From Polydactylus sextarius (Eukaryota > Chordata > Actinopteri > Polynemidae): a DNA stretch of 64,000 bases. The stretch's first letter is position 1; each line of letters starts with the position of its first letter. This document shows, piece after piece, positions 29,412 to 39,550 of the stretch. The position numbers and the translations under genes were made by a program. Below the pieces are notes generated by a model. That model searched no databases, had not been told where the DNA came from, and worked only from the letters and a program-made list of their open reading frames with translations. The stretch is from the NCBI GenBank assembly GCA_016801845.1, contig CM028926.1, positions 10,889,001-10,953,000 on the forward strand, written 5' to 3'.

Positions 29412-30730
29412 CGTTAAAATAGTAAAATTAGCGTCAGTGCTTTAAAAAAAAAAAAAAAAAAATCCAGACAGGCTGATGTTTCCGGTAAATCCTTTCAAAA
29501 TAAATAAAGTCATCTTCCTGTTGAGGCGTTAGCATACTAGCTTGTCTGCGTCGATTGTACGTAGATTAGATGAAAGTGTTTTGTGTTAAGAAAATAATAT
29601 AAAAACAAAATAAATGAAAAATTAATGAAGAACCGGAAAACTAGTTTTTGTTTAAGCTAACATGTTAGCTTCAATGAATCAGAGGTCGACGAAATGACCT
29701 CATTTTTCATCACAACAGTTTAACAACGAACAGAAACATTTAATGAATTTCGTTTGTTTTTCACAGTGATGCGAATTTTACTAATAAATAGCAATACCAA
29801 ATGAATACTTGATTCGCTACTAGGCTAATTTTATGTAGCATTGCTAACATTAGCGTTTAACGGTTTGTCGAGTGCGTCGTTATTTTGAAGAGGAGATACC
29901 GGAAGTGTTAGCAGAGCGGCTCGTCTACATTAATGGCATTTTAGTAATATTTTGTGGCGGATGAAGGAAAAGTGTAGATTAGTTATTAGCTTTGCTAACA
30001 CAATCGTTATGGTGTCGTTTGTATTATTTTGAAAGGAATAAACCGGAAGTTTTGGCATACTAGTTTGTCTGCATTGATGGTGTTTTTACCAACGCTGCCA
30101 ACCTGAATGTCGCCCTCCAGTGGTGAAAATATGTAATTAAACACACTGCGCCAGCTAACGCTGCGCTGACGCAGACGTCGGTTAACTGCGTTGTCAGAAA
30201 ATCATCAGTTCAAGTGTTTTATCAAAACTAAAACAGTTAACATGTGAAGCGTTTAGGATTTGTAGTTAATTTACATTTATTAGTTAATAAATCAGAAACG
30301 ACGCTGTTGGAGGATCATTAGGACGACGACGGAGGAAATAATCGGTATGTCGCTCTTTGATAAACATGCTAACATGGTAGCTTCAATATTAAAGTGGAAA
30401 ATTTGTTAATATAAGTTTAGTCTTTAGTTGTTTTGTTTTACAACAAATTTATTGTACTTTTTTTTTGTCTACATTACAATCGCTTCCGGTCCGTTTACTT
30501 TGAAATGATTCACCGGAAGTGTTGGTCTGTCCTCATTTTAGCACTGACGCTGGTTTTACTTATGTAATGTGCTGCAGTTCCTCGTGTTCACCACCGGAGG
30601 GCGGCAAAGTGTCGTCATTTAATCGTGTCTCTTCCAACGTGGAATTAAAGACGTTGAATTGATAAAAGCAGCGTTAATGCAGATAATTTAGGAAACTTCA
30701 ACTTCCGGTTAGTCCTTTCAAAATATATTG
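29412..30730. repeat. Degenerate right-hand part of the array
   Basis: Recognisable only by repeated ACCGGAAGT blocks after TTTGAAA-type sequence (29898-29906, 30042-30050, 30512-30520), an inverted copy near 30703, the GCTAACATGCTAAC-type palindromes, and single CTCF-like cores at 30111-30123 (reverse) and 30591-30604 (forward). Confidence 0.6.
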
Positions 30731-30861
30731 GTAATATTTAAACAGTTAAAACGATATTAATATAGAAATTTCTATTACATTGTCATCTGAGGAAGTTAAA
30801 TGACTAAACTGAACATTTTATAAACTAAGTCAACATAAGACAAATAATTTAATAGGAACCT

Positions 30862-30867
30862 TTTATT
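30862..30867 (-). terminator. Probable cdc42ep poly(A) signal
   Basis: The complement of TTTATT gives AATAAA about 0.9 kb downstream of the cdc42ep stop. A second TTTATT lies near 31028. It marks the likely boundary between the array and the cdc42ep 3' UTR. Confidence 0.4.
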
Positions 30868-31768
30868 TATACATGTACAGTGATATATACATACAGCATA
30901 AATGACATGTGAATAACAGGCTACTGTGTTGACGCAGACAGTGAATGTTAGAGGCAGACAGTTGAACAACACGGACGATGAGTTTTTAAAAAGACAAATG
31001 TCTGAAAATCATCAAAAGCAGCAGTTTTCTTACACTTGAAGCGTTTTATTAGTTAAAACTACAAGAATAAACATTCTCAGTTTCCCTTTAATCAAAAAGA
31101 AAAAGAAATGCTGCAGCTGCTGTGGTAAACACCAGTTATAAGCTTATATCTTCATCTGTTGCAACAGTAAAATTAGCAGTTCTTCACATTTTATCTGGCG
31201 ATGAAGCTTTAATTCTCAGTCGTCTAAAACCAGTTCATCCTCAACGTTGATCTGAAGCAGCGAAAAATGAATCAGGACAGAAAATGACCTGCAGCGTCAA
31301 ACTATTTCTGTTTGTAGTTCAAGCTCAGCAGGTCTAGTTTGAAGTTAGTGCAGAAGTGAACAGACTTTAAGACTGAAACAATCAGTCTGTGGATTAGTGA
31401 CACTGAGTCGTGCTGCTCCTGAATATTATTCACAGCTGCTGATTTTCTCTCAGAACAGCTGAGACGTTCACATCAGACTCAGCTGATTGTTGACGAGCAG
31501 GAAAACAAACAGATTAACTGACGAAACAAGTGGTTGTGGCTGATATTTTGAATCAGAGGAATGTGCTGTTTAAGTTCATGAAAACAAGATCAAGTTGTTT
31601 CTTTTGTTACAGTCTGAATGTTTGATAAAGGCTTCAAGGACCAGCCTGTTGCCTCGGCTGTCGTCTTCTCAGGCTGCAGCTTTTTAAAGCCTTCATCTGT
31701 CCCTTTGTTCTCTTCATAAAGTCTGTCGATATATTAAACGATGAATAAAAAATATCTGTGTCCTCTGT
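30868..31768 (-). other. cdc42ep 3' UTR
   Basis: About 0.9 kb with no coding signal between the cdc42ep stop and the first good minus-strand AATAAA. Confidence 0.45.
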
Positions 31769-32677
31769 TCACAGCTCACAGCGGTCGTCCACCGTCTTGT
31801 ATCGGTCCATGATACTGAGGACGTCCTCCAGGATGGACGGACCCAGATCCAGGTCTAAACCGGCCATAGAGTCCGACCGCGACACGGCGGGCGGCGGCGT
31901 GAGATGGAAGGCGGCGTACGGCGACTCGCTGCGTTCGCTCCTCAGATCCTCGTTGCTCAGTCCGGCGTCAGAGTCCAGACTGAGGCCGCGGCGAACGTCC
32001 AGAGGACCGCAGGTTTCTGACATCGAGTCCTCGGAGGAAACTTCGGAGAAGGAGCCGGAGGACGGGACGAGGCGGCGGATGGCGGGAGAGATGCTGATGT
32101 CACGACACGGCTCCGACGCCAGCCGACCCACGACGCCGTTCTCACACAGCATCAGGGTGGAGTGAGGCTGGTTGTGGTCGTCCGTGTGGTTGGTCTCCGT
32201 CAGCAGCTGATGATGATGATGATGGTGGGTTTGTTGCGACGAAGGTGAAGGGTTGTCCAGGTGGAGGCGCGGCGGTTTGGGCGGCGCCTGTTCGTGTGCG
32301 ATGAACACAGGCATGGAGATGGTGGTCTTCAGCAGCCCGGAGGAGGCGTGTTGGTAGTGGTAGCCGTTGTAGGCGTAGCTGTGTGGGTCGTATTTAGCGG
32401 CGGCGGCGACGCCTTCGTCCAGACGTCGCTCGACGCTCTGAGAGCGAGCGTGGCCGTTCTGCGTCCGGCTCAGCGACGGCAGCATGTCCATCTTCCCCTG
32501 GAGAAAACCGACGTCTCCAAACATGTCTCCTTCACCTTCGGGTCCGACGTGGGCGCTGTGGCGGACGTCGCCCAGCGGGGGGCTGATCATGTCACCCGAC
32601 AGGACGTCACGAAGCTTCAGCTTCTTTCCTTTCTTAGGAGTCGTGGTTTTTAAGTAAATTGGCGTCTTCGCCGGCAT
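31769..32677 (-). CDS. Cdc42 effector protein (Borg family, EP2/EP3-like)
   Basis: A single coding exon of 302 aa. It starts MPAKTPIYLK, as in CDC42EP3, just inside an exon whose acceptor (CACTTCAG) ends at 32687, so an upstream 5' UTR exon exists. Borg proteins bind GTP-Cdc42 through a CRIB motif and organise septins and actin. Visible: a basic N-terminus (KKGKKLKLRDVL), a CRIB-like segment (residues 31-45, ISPPLGDVRHSAHVG), the family block DMFGDVGFLQGK (51-62), a proline-rich APPKPPRL (131-138), a six-His run (151-156) and the conserved C-terminal helix LDLDLGPSILEDVLSIMD (274-291). The length exceeds that of mammalian EP2 and EP3. The CRIB Phe is replaced by Val38. A longer upstream open frame without a better start is intron and UTR. 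EP3 versus EP2 orthology is not settled. Confidence 0.88.
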   Translation of the reverse strand: MPAKTPIYLKTTTPKKGKKLKLRDVLSGDMISPPLGDVRHSAHVGPEGEGDMFGDVGFLQGKMDMLPSLSRTQNGHARSQSVERRLDEGVAAAAKYDPHSYAYNGYHYQHASSGLLKTTISMPVFIAHEQAPPKPPRLHLDNPSPSSQQTHHHHHHQLLTETNHTDDHNQPHSTLMLCENGVVGRLASEPCRDISISPAIRRLVPSSGSFSEVSSEDSMSETCGPLDVRRGLSLDSDAGLSNEDLRSERSESPYAAFHLTPPPAVSRSDSMAGLDLDLGPSILEDVLSIMDRYKTVDDRCEL

Positions 32678-33375
32678 TTTGTTGACCTGAAGTGAGAAAT
32701 GAAGTTTCCAACAGACACAAACTCTCTGGATTCGTTTGTCTCTTGTTCGTCTTCGTCTGTGCTGCTTCTCAGTATTTCGGTGGTTGAGCGTAGCGACGGC
32801 AGCCGAGGGGGGGGGCCTCACACTGACATGTGACTCCAGGAGGGTTGGGGGGGGGGGGGCTTTGACCTCTGACCTCAGATCAGCTCCCTCTGTCGTCTTC
32901 TCATACACAGTAAATCCATATCCAAGCAAACATCAGGCCCTCGTCTCTCCTGTTTATCCTTCTTCAGGCAGGATGAAGGACCTGATCTGTCGGCTGCTGG
33001 AAACTTCAGAAACTTCAGGAATGTGACTTCAAACACCGGAGAGATCTGTGAGAGAAACACGGGAGAAAAAGCGAGTCAGAAAGAGGCCGAGAGATGAAGA
33101 GTAGAGGAGGAAAAGACGAAGGGGTGAAGGGAAACGGAGAAGATTTACAACTGAAGCCAGACGACACATGATAGAAAACACTCCAGGAATCCTGGGTGTT
33201 TGCTCAGAGAGGAGGGTCTTCTAACCCCAAACTGTTTTAAAATGAGATGGGTGACGACTTGTGAGTCAGTGGGTGAGTCAGTCGTTAAGATTGGTCACAC
33301 ATTCCTCAAACACCCCTGAAGTCACAACGCAGGGAAACGGTTTAGTGCTCAGAAACAAAACAATGAAGTCTGGTC

Positions 33376-33555
33376 TGGGGGGTGGTCTCATGGTCTGGTG
33401 GTCTGGGGTCTCATGGTCTGGTGGTCTGGGGGTCTGGTGGTCTGGTGGTCTCATGGTCTGGGGGTCTGGTGGTCTGGGGTCTCATGGTCTGGGGGTCTGG
33501 TGGTCTCATGGTCTGGGGGTCTGGTGGTCTCATGGTCTGGTGGTCTGGGGGTCTG
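33376..33555 (+). repeat. G-rich minisatellite (GGTCTGGTG / GGTCTGGGG)
   Basis: About 180 bp of irregular copies of GGTCTGG with periodic TCTCAT inserts. Strand-asymmetric (G/T on plus), open in three frames as Trp-Ser-Gly-type repeats, with many GG/GGGG runs that could form quadruplexes. Confidence 0.9.
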
Positions 33556-36188
33556 GTCTGTTATCAGTGAAAATCTGTCACAAACACTGACTTATGGGAT
33601 GAGACGCAGGTCACAGGTCGCGCCTCGGGCCTCTGATCATGTGACCTCGTCTCTGGTATTTAACTCTTCGTGGTTAAGATGAGACATGTGACACTGACCT
33701 GCAGCTAGCTGGTTAGCATGCTAACGTCAGCTAACGTCAGTTAAACTGTCACTTTCTCTTCAACACGAGTCAGTTTAACGTTCAGATGTCGTGACTCGTG
33801 TGGAGACGGTCGCGGTTCTTTAGTGTAAAACTTCACCGTGTGATGATGATGATGATCTTTTGACCTTCGTGTCACAGATGATCTGAGGATGATCGACCAT
33901 CATGTGACGACACTTTGATCATGAAACTGTAGAAATTGATTTTTTCCAATAAATAAAGTTTCACTGTTCAGACTCGTTGGTGTCCAGAGTTTTATTCAAC
34001 CAGTAAAAGTTGGTTTAGTTTTGAACGATCATATTTTATTTTATGTGTAAAGTCGTGATGATAAAGTTCACTTTGATAAACATGTGATGATTGATTGTAT
34101 CTTATTAGTGAGACGTTTCTAAGTGAGTCCTGTCCTCTGTGGGTTAGTTCTGGATCAAACCTCAGTCCAGTTAAAATGTTCCTCTTGTGTCTTTTCTTTG
34201 GAGACAAACGCTGACACTAGTTTCCTGTCGTGTCCCAGAGCTTCACTTCGTTTCTGGGGAAGTTTATTCACATCTCAGCAGCTCGTGAGCTCGTCTGACG
34301 TCAGTTTGTCTTAACACGACTCTGATGTCACGACCGAAACTCACGTAACTAAAACGAGTCAGGAGAGATTTTATTTACTCTTGATGCTTTTAGACTTTGT
34401 AGTTTGTATAAAAAGAAAAGTTTAATGTTCTAGATTCTGTGACGTTTCAGGTCTGAACAGATTCATCGCTGCCTCGTCTGTATCAACGTGTGGTTCAGTT
34501 CATTTATTTAATGTGCTTTTATACGACTAAATCAAAGTTTCAGACGCGTGAGAATGTTTCTAAAGTCAGAAAAACAACGTTTGAAGACGAAGATGTTTGT
34601 GTCTCGTTACTCTGAATCTTTTCAGTCTTGAATTGTCCAAAAAAATGTAGGAAGCAACGAGCAAATCGAGTCAAAGAATCAAAACTAAACCTGTCGTCTG
34701 CAGAACGAACAGGAAGCGACAAGTTTACATGTTTTAGATGTTAAATGTGCAGAAAACTGAGGTGACAGTTGTTACGTTGTGTCTTTAAGTTTATATTTAT
34801 TATAAATGTAGAAAACATTCAGGTTTTATTACTGGAGGAAACTGATTCAAAGTTTCCTGAATCGTCACAAACTGTTTGATAAAAACTGAGTCAAAGAGCC
34901 GATCGGTTCTGATTCAAAGTCTTTAAAGTGGAAAATCTTCGGTCTCGACCACAAATGAGAGAAAAGACGTTCTCTCCATCTGAACCACACGTTTATTAAA
35001 GATGCGACTTCAAACCTCCGAGTCCAAACGAAGCCTCGTAAACAACCCGACATTAACTTGTCATCGTTCATTTAACGGCAAAGAAAAACAACTCAAACTG
35101 TTTTTATGTAAAAACAGACGTGGAACAAATGAATCAAACAGACGTTTTAACAACCAATCAGACGTAGCGAAGAGGAGGATCAACACTGTCGTTAAAACAC
35201 AACCAGACTGAAATGTGACTGAGCCAAACCACCACAACACAAACACACGAACATCGTCACAGACAGAAAGTGGACGTGACACATCACCAACATGATGAAG
35301 TACGAAGGTGAATTTATTCATCTGAGTCTTTAACCTGAAGCTGTTGAAGTCCTGGACATTATTCCTCTGAACATAAACACGTTCCAACTCGCTGCTTCAC
35401 AAGCTTCAAAATAAATCTTTTTTTGTTCAGGTGAGAACTGGTGCGACCGTCGGCGTCAAACTGGTTGATTCACATGAAGTCGATTAAATCAGATCTGACG
35501 TGACTCATCAGCTGATGATGATTCATGAAGCTTTTTTCTTAAAATCTTCTAATATCAACTTGTTAAGTTTGTTACTATCACTGTTGATTTACAGATGAAC
35601 CGATGAATCTTTTCATAAAGTTAATTTTCTATAAAATAACTTGATAAATGTTCTGGTTTACTGACGATCAAGCGGTGAACTAGTTGTTAATGTTCAGTCC
35701 GACACTTTACGGAGAAAGTTAAGTCATGTTTGTGTTTCTTTTATCTTCTAAGTGGTTGTGAAGTTTTGTAGTAGATTTGATGATAAACGACACTAAAGAA
35801 GAAATATTCTTTCACTGACTCACTCTGTCTTTTATTTACATCTCCAGTCACCCTCCTCCTCCACCAGTAAACATCTGAGTCTTCACTCAAACAGTCACAC
35901 CAAGTCTTTCTGCTGTTTTCAGTTTGTGAAGTAAATAAAGGAAATAACTTCCACTTGAGACACAGACGTGTTCAGCTTCACCTGACTTTATCTGTAGTTT
36001 AACGTCGTCAGAGTAAATTCAATCAATGAAGAGTTAAAGAAGAGATAATAAACTCTTCTTTAACTTTAACCTTCACTCTGACTGTGACCTGACAACCAGC
36101 TGGTATTTAAAGCTCCTCGGTGTCGATGAGGTCTGAGTGTGTTTGTTTTAGTGTCCAGACATTTATGTTCCCACATCTCTGTTGACCA

Positions 36189-36362
36189 CAAACGCTCTCT
36201 ATATAATATCTACATATATTAGACATAGACATGACACTATATATAATATCGACATATATTAGATATAGACGTGACACTATATATAATATCGACATATATT
36301 AGATATAGACGTGACACTATATATAATATCGACATATATTAGATATAGACGTGACACTATAT
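36189..36362. repeat. 40-bp AT-rich minisatellite
   Basis: Four tandem copies of a 40-bp unit containing GACACTATATATAATATC and GACATATATTAGATATA. The inner copies are identical; the first is diverged. Confidence 0.92.
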
Positions 36363-36566
36363 AATCTGTAGGCTGACGTGAGTTAACCTACACAGACTAA
36401 TGGAGCCTGAATTCTCCTGAAGAAAAGAGGAAGAAACTAAAATGTTCTCACGTTTCAGCAGAAACCAGAGCGACGCTGCTCCTCATGTTACTGCAGCTTC
36501 AAGGAAACTGTTTCTTCCTTCAAGCTTCACCTTTTTACTGGAGACTCAGATTTAGGGCAACACGAC

Positions 36567-36591
36567 TGATGATGATGATGATGATGATGAT
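36567..36591. repeat. (GAT)n trinucleotide run
   Basis: Eight GAT units. Confidence 0.9.
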
Positions 36592-37020
36592 GCTGCAATC
36601 AGCCGCAGTGGAGGCTGATCCCACATCTGTTTCTGCTCTCAGGCTCCATTTGCTGCAGCAGGACACAACCGGTCTGGTTCCTCTTTTTTAAAGGACAAAC
36701 ACGCACAAACGGACGCGCCTGAACGCACCACAGCTCCGCCACAGAGCCGCTCTTCATCCACCGTCTCTCCTTGCGTCATGCGTAATTACGCACAGCAGGA
36801 GGTTGTTGACCAGGCGCCTTTTGCTTGTCTGCTCTGTTTGTTTGTTTGTTTGTTTGTTTGAACCTTAAAAGTAAAATCAGACTTTTCTCTCCTCTCACAC
36901 TGAATCGTGTGACAGTTTCTGATCAATAATGACACTTTACTGACTCATCTGTGACAGCAGCTGAGTGAAGGAGTTAAAAAGTAAAGACAAAACCACAGTG
37001 AACTCCCTCTCTCCTCTCCC

Positions 37021-37047
37021 TGTGTGTGTGTGTGTGTGTGTGTGTGT
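37021..37047. repeat. (GT)n microsatellite
   Basis: Thirteen GT units. Confidence 0.9.
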
Positions 37048-37664
37048 TATGTAACTTCAGCCTCTGAGATCATCCCTGTCCTCCTGAAGACTCGTCTCGC
37101 CGTTTGACTGATTGTTTAACCAGTGAAACAAACCTGCCTCGATCTGGTTTAATCCGCACCAACAGTCACACGCTTCAACAAACGACGCAGTTATTCGGCC
37201 TCACTCCTCCGTCCAGTCTGAGTTTCTGACTTATCACAGCTCAGAGTAAAACGTGGAGCAGCAGGGAACAACAACACGTCCAGAGTTTTATTCCACTGGA
37301 CACTTTAATCAGCGACTCCTCCACTACAGTCACTGGACCTGTTGTTGTGCAACATTTCTCCATCATCCAACACTTACCCTCCCTCCTCTACAGCGTCCTC
37401 TGAGAAATTAGATCATAACCCAGACCAGGAGCAACAGGGACTAAACTAAGTCAAATATATCAAAAATATAATAAACTAAAAATGTCAGAAAAAAGAAAAG
37501 AAACGTCCCGTTTCTGCTACAAGAGACAACACGTGATTAAAAGTGAAATGTTCATCTGGTCTGTTTGATAAATTCATGTAATTAGATTAAAATAAAGTTA
37601 GTTTTTTATCTGTTTGTCCACATGACAAACTGCACCAACTCCGCACATTGAAGCCAGAGGGAGT

Positions 37665-37708
37665 GTCTGTCTGTCAGTCAGTCAGTCAGTCTATCAGTCA
37701 GTCTGTCT

Positions 37709-37739
<31 letters not shown>

Positions 37740-37748
37740 AGTCTGTCT
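37665..37748. repeat. (GTCA)n/(GTCT)n microsatellite
   Basis: Imperfect tetranucleotide array mixing GTCA and GTCT units. Confidence 0.9.
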
Positions 37749-37921
37749 CCCAACAAACACACCGCTCAGTTGTTTCTCTTGTTCTTCACATAATAGAAAC
37801 AATGAGTCTGTTCAGTCAAACAGGTGAGCAGCGGTTCAGTTACTGTTACTGTCACATTTACACCATGAAAATCTACAACGACACCGGTGAAATAAACGTG
37901 TTTTCTAGATGTTTTATTTAC

Positions 37922-38060
37922 CTTAAAGATGAAGCGTCGCTCTGATTTTTCATTAGAAATAAAAACCGCGTCTTCGTTGTAAAATCCAGCGTCAGAGACT
38001 CAGCTCCGGTCCCGTTAAACCTCTTAACAGCGTCTGGAGAGATCTGGATGGAGAAAGTGG
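37922..38060 (-). promoter_or_regulatory. Candidate 5' noncoding exon and promoter of cdc42ep
   Basis: On the minus strand a CpG-richer stretch runs into a consensus donor (TTTAAG followed by GTAAATA, exon edge 37922). It lies upstream of the cdc42ep coding exon, which needs a 5' UTR exon joined to its acceptor near 32687. Position and orientation fit, but nothing else ties them together. Confidence 0.28.
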
Positions 38061-39535
38061 AGACGGAGCACAAACGTCAGCTAGACTGAGTGAACACGAC
38101 GCACATCCGGTGACGAATTTCAAAATAAAACCACCTGATCTGATGATCAAGATCAAAAATATTCAGTGATCAACTCTAACACGGATCAATCTGTAGAGAA
38201 AGAAGTGGCGCTCTTACATATTATACAACTAAACAAAGTGTAAAGACAAATAAATAAAAAGATGATAAATACAAATACTAAATATAAAGGTCCATACTGT
38301 GATTTGACTCATCGGGATAAATAATCTAAATAAGTTCAATTAAAGTGTCTTTAAATGGACAAATAAGACACAGACAGAGACGATGTTGGTGTTGAAATTC
38401 ACCATCAAAGACAAAGAGGAGGAACCTTGATGGAGGACGTCTGACGGCCTCTTTGATCAACCACTGTGAGGCCGTAAAAAGGTCAAAGGTCAAACAGTGA
38501 GAGATACCATCAGGACAAGGATCCAGACCAAACACAAGCTGCTCATCTAATTATTTTTCAGTTTAATTGTTAAATTTAATTCTCACCCGTCTCTGCTTTA
38601 ATCCTTCGTTTTATCCTCGACAGTGAAACTGTTAAGTCAGTTTTTCCCACCACCTGTCCTCTTCATCCAGTTCACTGTCTTACTGTCGATCTCCTGCTGT
38701 GACTGGAGGTGGTGAAGCCTCTGTTCTTTAATTTGATTAGCAGCAGGCAGAGACCACAGGCCGGACCCACGGCTGCTTTATGGTCCAAAGGCCAAAATAA
38801 ACCCAGCGGAGTCTGATGTAAAAGACAGAAGCACAGATACACATTAAATCTTCTTCTTCTGCCGGTTTGTATCTGATTATTGACGTTGGTTTGTGTGCAG
38901 CTTCTGTAAAAGTTTCTGGGTCAAATTCATTTACCTCGTCGTCTCCACAGAGTCATAAGGTCTCTGTGTTACAGAAATAATTAGACTTTTAAACGGGCGC
39001 TCACGTTTTTATTGCTGTCTCGGTGGAGACCTGGTGGAGCATAAAGTTTTGGAGGCTCGTTCTTGTGGCCCCAGCAGGTTTGGCAACGGGCGTAATTAAG
39101 ACGAGGTAATGAGGATTTAACCAACGGAGAACGCTGACGTTTGCTGTTGGTTGGGAGGTTGGACTGCAGACACGTCTTGTTTACGGCTCCTGTGGGGAAA
39201 TTAAACCCGTTCCCTATTTATTCGTCCACTGGTGTGTGATTTGTTCACGTCTGCAGAGAAAGAAAAGCGTCTTTTCCGTCGAGGCAGCAGAAACACGTCT
39301 AAACAATGTGTTGTTGGTTTTCCTTTGTCTCATCGGGGTCGTGACGTTTGACCTTGTGTGAGAACAACACGCTCTTTATCGCTCCGGCTCTGTTGAAGCG
39401 TCTGAGCCAACAGAAACATGTAAACTAGATAAGAAGAGAAATGCTGCAACCTTCTGAAAGATGTGGTTATATCACACAACACACTCAGATATGACATCAC
39501 TGAAGTAAATCAGGGTGTAATCAGTCCAGTGTGGT

Positions 39536-39550
39536 GTCGCCCTCCTGCTG
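39536..39550 (-). promoter_or_regulatory. CTCF-like motif
   Basis: The complement reads CAGCAGGAGGGCGAC, a fair match to the CTCF core. Confidence 0.3.

Larger units (their letters stand above)
25640..30730. repeat. Tandem array, unit about 1.3 kb, with CTCF-like and ETS-like motifs
   Basis: The same ordered blocks recur at about 1.31-1.35 kb. Examples are the TTTAACGCGATCTTTACTAAT block near 26731 and 28073, with its variant near 29380, and the GACAAGCTAGCATGCTAAC block at 26421 and 27773, with its variant near 29092. The left-most unit is shorter (about 1.1 kb) and the right-most (29.4-30.7 kb) is degenerate. Units 2 and 3 look over 90 percent identical by eye across the CTCF segment. Within each unit a TTTGAAAGGATTnACCGGAAGT-type block appears forward and again inverted, flanking an inverted pair of CCACnAGAGGGCAG cores. 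No long open frame or transposase was seen, so this is a noncoding repeat: a local segmental tandem duplication built on a foldback-like core. Confidence 0.85.
32678..37921 (-). other. cdc42ep 5' intron region with low-complexity DNA
   Basis: If the candidate 5' exon is right, this is a 5.2-kb intron. It contains a 13-base G run (about 32847-32859), a GGTCTG minisatellite, a 40-bp AT-rich minisatellite, (GAT)n runs and a CpG-richer patch at about 36690-36800 that could be an alternative promoter. No coding exon was recognised. Confidence 0.4.

Noticed and set aside
25640..30730. Array as an autonomous transposon or endogenous retrovirus
   Set aside because: No transposase, reverse transcriptase, LTR or target-site pattern was seen; the open frames are short and not shared between units.
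32678..32929. N-terminal extension of the cdc42ep frame upstream of MPAKTP
   Set aside because: The extension crosses a consensus acceptor (CACTTCAG) and contains non-conserved sequence; the Borg family begins at MPAKTPIYLK.
33261..33682. Three overlapping frames rich in Trp, Ser and Gly
   Set aside because: Translations of the GGTCTGG minisatellite, open in several frames because of the repeat.
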